Shown here: one piece after another, positions 23,187 to 27,113 of the stretch
Position numbering within the stretch: the first letter of the stretch is position 1
Layout: every line of letters starts with the position of its first letter
Source of the DNA: Spirogloea muscicola
Lineage: Eukaryota; Streptophyta; Zygnematophyceae; Spirogloeales; Spirogloeaceae
NCBI GenBank assembly: GCA_009602725.1
Contig: WELB01000082.1
Span: 327,135 to 354,247, forward strand
Direction of reading: 5' to 3'
Length of the DNA: 27,113 nucleotides
Translations under genes and position numbers: made by a program
Notes under the pieces: generated by a model
Databases searched by the model: none
The model's input: the letters and a program-made list of their open reading frames with translations, nothing else
What the model was told of the DNA's origin: nothing

Positions 23187-26100
23187 CTAGTCCTCATACA
23201 CACGGCACTCGGGCGTCTCTGGATTGCCCGCACAGTAGGCCTCCAAGGGATCTGCAGAGCTGCTCTCTCCACCTGAAGCGCCATTGCCAGTTGAGCTGCC
23301 ATCGACCGGGGCACCTTGAGAAATGGTGGTGCCTACTCCTTGCTGCTCTTCAACCTCCTGTTTGCAAGAACCACAAACCCACCCTGTCAAACCAAAATTG
23401 CAACAAGCACAGCACGATGTGCACAGCTTTCATTCAAGTGGCCCTACCACTGAGCTTGAGCGTGAAGAAGTGCAAGTAGCGACACCAGGTGAAGGCCTCA
23501 AGCCTCACCTCTGGGTCAGAGCTTGTGCATTCTCGAGTGATGACATTGCACTCTTCTGCAGCCTCCGTCTCCAAAGCTTCACCCTGATATTCCTTCTCCA
23601 CAGCGAACGTACAGTCAACTTTCGATGAGTGTCCCTAGACTACGCAAAAATGCCAGCATGGACAGAGGTACAGATGCACAAGATGCACAAGAGGTGAACG
23701 CGCCAAAAAGGACAATACTTGTCTTGCAAGTGAAACCCATCATCTATTCATTGAGTACTTCGGTACAACTTGAGACAATTAGAAATTTATACGGGGAAAG
23801 GAGAGTGGCAAAGTATGGCCGAGGTAGACACTTTACCAAATTTTGTCCAGCAACAGTGGCGGCTGACCCGTTTGTTGCCGGAGGAGGAGACTGCTGCTTA
23901 TTCGAGGTGTAAGCTTTCTCCGCAATGTCCAGTTCAAGCTGGAGTTTGCCCTGAGACCAGTGGTAACGTCAACAAAGTCAGCTCTATGTAGCAAGCTGTT
24001 GATGATCTCAGATGGCGCAAGCAATTTGCAAAATAGGAGTAGCTAGAGCTAGAGCTAGAAGCCTATCCTCCACCTGACTACCTTCTGAGGACCTATAGCT
24101 CGTTACAAGCAACTCACCATGTCAATCTCGAGGTAGCGGGCGAAGGTTCTGGAGATGGCAACTTGCTGCAGCCCATAGGTGTGAAAGGACGACATGGCTA
24201 GTCAAATAGGATGGCAGTGACTGGTATGATACTGATGCTGTCACTTTGAGAGTCATGGTGAGCAAAAGTGCTAATGATGTCAACTATATCACCCCAATTC
24301 ACTCAGATACTCAGGCCCTTGACAGGCTGACTCAGCTTGAGAGTCGCATTGCTCTGTGACTGGAAGCAGTCTAACTCTCACGTAAGCTACCTGGGCCTTG
24401 CTGCTCCACTTCTGTAACCCACATACCTGTGCAGCACCCCAGTCAGTCTTGGAGTTGCCGTGAACTCCTCCTGCACAGCGTCCTTGATATATCTCTTTGG
24501 AGATAAAAGTCAACTCCTCCTGCCTTCCGTCTGATCAAGCACTGCAACAAGTCAGTCTGCTGCTCACAGCAGCAAGAACGCCCACGCAACATACACAAAG
24601 TAGTCCTCAGAAACCATCCACATTATTATTTAGTCATTTGAGGGGGTTCTTGCCGCTTCAGCACAACCTTTCCTGCTCGCATGCACACCACATTACAGGG
24701 AGACCTTGCATTTAATCTAATACAGCTCATTTGCATTCTTCCCTTTCATTCACCTAGAAGGTGGTCGTGGACTTTCTGCCAGCACTCAATGTATGGATGG
24801 GCCACTGGTCTTGCTAACCTCACCACCTTCACTGCCTCATCTATGGTCATGCCCTGCCACCCCCAGATGCTTTCAAGACTTCAAGACCATAGCCAAGGCA
24901 AAGCACAGAAGTCAATACATAGTGAAACATAGGCTCCAAAAAGGACTGCATGTCAAAGGAGGGAGTACAACATTAACCTAGAGTACTTGTTTAACCAAAT
25001 TCCATTTGTATGGTTCCCCGTCTTGGCACAGCTAAAGGCTTGCAAGTAGGAAATGACTAAGCTGTACTTGTAAACCCGGAGTTGCCTGCATACGAAGAGA
25101 GCCCGCATGTTCTACTGCATACAGATGCACTTTGCAGCAAGGGGCAAGTACAACGAACCTGCACATAGGTCAGATAGCCAACAACAGCCAATGTGGCTCT
25201 GTTGATACCAGCAGTACAGTGTACATACACTTTGAAGCCACGTGAAACCAGCATGTTGAGCGTTCGAACAGCTTCAGGCAGCATCATAGCCTGTCATCGA
25301 ATATTATCAGAACAGATTGACATTTCAGCAGCAATATTTCTCAGTAGCACTGTTCTTCAACATTCATGGGTTTTCCTATGGTCTTGTCATCCTTACAAGT
25401 TGACAAGTGTGTTTCATGAGGACCTGGCAAGTCTTTGACCAGTTCTTGCCACGTCAAGTGGAATTGCCTGATGGTTTTGGAACATGTCAGATCAACATTA
25501 GGTACACTACATATGGACCAGCACACAACGGCCTCCACTACCAACTCAACTCCAGAATTATGGCAGGGATGCCTTGGCTGATGTGCCTGATGTATTACCT
25601 GATCACCCCGATCAAAGTCCCTTGTTGGCACCCGATGTAGAAGGACTCCCCTCTCAATGGCCCTGCTTCTGATGCTATGGTAAGGAATCTGTGTACTACA
25701 AACGGTTGCATTATCGCATTATGAATGCCAGAACCACATACATCATACTGAGTAAGGCAGCTAAAAATAAGCACCATACCCTAAATAATGTTTGTGTGAT
25801 GTAGAGGAGCTTTAGGGTGCTGGCGACGATGTCTGAAGAACATGCATTGTACACTTGAGGACAAAGTGCACTTTCAAGCAAGACGGGTTGGCACACCTCA
25901 AGAGCTTCAAAGCAGAGATCCGACTGCAAGTTCAATATTGCCTGCACACCACCTTCCTCCACCAACTGGTCCTGTCGAGCAGGTATGAGAGTTCCCATTA
26001 GACGCCAGAGTGTGTGGTAGACTGGCACCTCACTTCCAGTGGATGGAACAGTCAGTCATGTAGCTGGGTAGGCCTTCTTAAGCAAGAGCTGCAAGTCTGG

Positions 26101-26538
26101 AACAAGATTTTCTTCTCTCACTTACTATGTCAGCGCTGGAGCGAGGACACGATCCGACCATGATACTGGGGGTGATGTGGTCCCAATTCAATGTCCACTC
26201 CCAGCTTCCAAACGTAGGCGCTGTCCCCGCCTCATCTGCCTCAGCCTGCAAGTGCAATGATGCCTAATAAGCAGTGTGAGATCACTTTTTTCAGCGCACC
26301 TTGAGGGTCTCTCTAAGCCGTCTGTCCTTGTAGTCTGGAGCACGAACCTCTTATTAGGCTGAGGCATCTTCAGGCCTCCATGTACGTCTATCTGAGCAAT
26401 GAATGAGTAATTAATGATCCCAACACATTCAGCCACTATCCTGCAGCTGCCCGATGTAGCACCTTGCGTTTCTCCCACCCCTCCTGTTCTGCGCCCGACT
26501 TTGGTGGAGTCGTTGCTTGAGCCATACAGGCCACCTTC
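23187..26538 (-). CDS. plant-type dual-specificity phosphatase fused to a C-terminal CP12 domain
   Basis: Twelve exons: complement(26463..26538, 26300..26347, 26126..26245, 25897..25971, 25599..25688, 25159..25290, 24754..24853, 24427..24530, 24118..24165, 23837..23938, 23509..23634, 23187..23357). All junctions are GT..AG and in phase. From the ATG at 26525 the frame is 392 aa. Residues about 50-205 form a DSP domain: WTLNWDHITPSIMVGSCPRS, ILNLQSDLCFEAL, the acid loop RDFDRGD, and the P-loop HCTAGINRA (Cys157, Arg163). This resembles the SEX4/LSF glucan phosphatases but has no carbohydrate-binding module. Residues 206-260 are a helical extension. Residues 261-294 are a Ser/Pro/Ala/Thr linker. 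Residues 295-392 are CP12-like: a cysteine pair (323, 330), EVEE, and the GAPDH-clamp end DPLEAYC..NPETPECRVYED (Cys378, Cys387). A plastid location is likely; the first visible exon starts in phase 2, so an exon lies upstream. The substrate is unknown. Without transcript data, two genes remain the alternative. Confidence 0.85.
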
Positions 26539-27113
26539 CTGCACAGTCGGATCAGGATCGTGCATGAGCTACAGGCTGCCTGCCTTCTGAGACCAGGCCA
26601 AGGCCACCCACTGCCTGTCAGATGAACGACTCAGAGATCCCACACATGCTCGACGAAGTAGACAGCCAAGCACGCCAAGAAGTATGTGTGCTCGAGAAGG
26701 ATGTGCGCTGCTGCACTGAGCGTCCACAAAGCCAGCTGCCAGCCGCCTCAGCTGCAGGCGGGGCTGAGGGCGAGCAGCCCTACCTTGCTCCAGACGGATG
26801 CTGCATTGCAAGAGCCCGCCCGATCTCGCCTCCCTGCAGCGGCAGGACCTCGGGGCCTCTCATGAACGTTCCCAGCGACGGCCGCCGAGACGGTCAGCCA
26901 GGGGCGCTCGCCCATCCATTCGGCCATTGTCAGGACTCGAGAGCAACAGGGGGAGCCGCCCGCGCTTGACCATCCGAGGGGCAGGGCTCTGCCATAAGGC
27001 GGCAGCCTCCGCGGCGTACCTGAGCGCACGGAAGCCGCGCCCTGTCCGGCAGGCGCGACGACGCGGCGGGGAAGGGCAGCGCGGCGCCGGGCAGCGCCGC
27101 CGGGCCGCGGGCC
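26539..27113 (-). other. 5' region of the phosphatase-CP12 gene with a candidate transit-peptide exon
   Basis: Sequence upstream of the first firm exon becomes very GC-rich toward the window edge. On the minus strand, a donor (CTCAG|GTACGC, GT at 27019-27018) ends an open stretch from the edge. In the phase needed by exon 26463..26538 it ends ACRTGRGFRALR and would join to KVACMAQATT. It is rich in Arg, Pro, Ala and Cys and has no acidic residues, like a plastid transit peptide. No ATG is visible, so the gene may continue beyond the window. Other frames here are open too, so the call is weak. Confidence 0.35.

Noticed and set aside
23833-24024. Minus-strand ORF with Met and Ser/Leu/Arg-rich sequence as the start of an independent CP12 gene
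   Set aside because: From the shared donor it enters the CP12 exon in the wrong phase at the acceptors seen; the phase-0 linker frame fits the neighbours on both sides. Kept only as the main alternative to the fusion.
25595-25777. A micro-exon or alternative acceptor at 25676 between the phosphatase blocks
   Set aside because: The acceptor at 25691-25689 gives an uninterrupted phase-0 exon (IPYHSIRSRAIERG), matching the expected spacing between FEAL and the acid loop, so no extra exon is needed.

Overview
This window looks like nuclear DNA of a green alga (Chlorophyta, possibly Trebouxiophyceae; the lineage is an inference). Its exons are GC-rich, its genes carry many short introns with clear GT..AG borders, and TGTAA motifs lie downstream of several stop codons. 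The gene set is plant-type: a GNOM-class ARF-GEF, a plant-type RNI/LRR protein, and a CP12 tail. I rebuilt the gene structures by hand from conserved protein blocks plus splice sites whose reading phases agree. The assembly has an 80-N gap at 15990-16069 and single Ns at 5886 and 13244.

Layout, left to right. (1) <63-1540, plus: RNI/LRR protein, 5' end unresolved. (2) 1848-3936, minus: UCH37/UCHL5-type proteasome deubiquitinase, convergent with gene 1, first exon not found. (3) About 4000-5897: AT-richer intergenic DNA with a long GA tract and one copy of a dispersed repeat. (4) 5898-10435, plus: complete 13-exon crooked-neck splicing factor (HAT repeats, 709 aa). (5) 10436-13185: intergenic DNA with a second repeat copy and a cluster of palindromes. 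(6) 13186-14590, plus: two-exon ZCCHC10-like zinc-knuckle protein with a long Ser/Asp/Glu tail. (7) 14591-15860: intergenic DNA with a 60-bp tandem duplication. (8) About 15861-21799, plus: GNOM/GBF1-class ARF-GEF with the Sec7 catalytic glutamate, interrupted near its N terminus by the gap. (9) 21800-23186: intergenic DNA with no gene seen. (10) 23187-26538 or further, minus: a dual-specificity phosphatase of the plant glucan-phosphatase type whose exon chain runs in phase into a CP12 domain, the small redox protein that clamps GAPDH and PRK of the Calvin cycle.

The most interesting object is gene 10. Twelve exons join with agreeing phases into a 392-residue reading frame: phosphatase domain, helical C-terminal extension, Ser/Pro/Ala/Thr linker, then a CP12 domain with both cysteine pairs and a canonical GAPDH-binding end. 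I know of CP12-like tails on GapB and on an algal adenylate kinase, and of CBS-CP12 proteins in cyanobacteria, but not of a phosphatase-CP12 fusion. If real, it would let light/dark redox state or GAPDH docking act on a plastid phosphatase. The other genes are housekeeping (protein turnover, splicing, vesicle traffic) and share no evident pathway.
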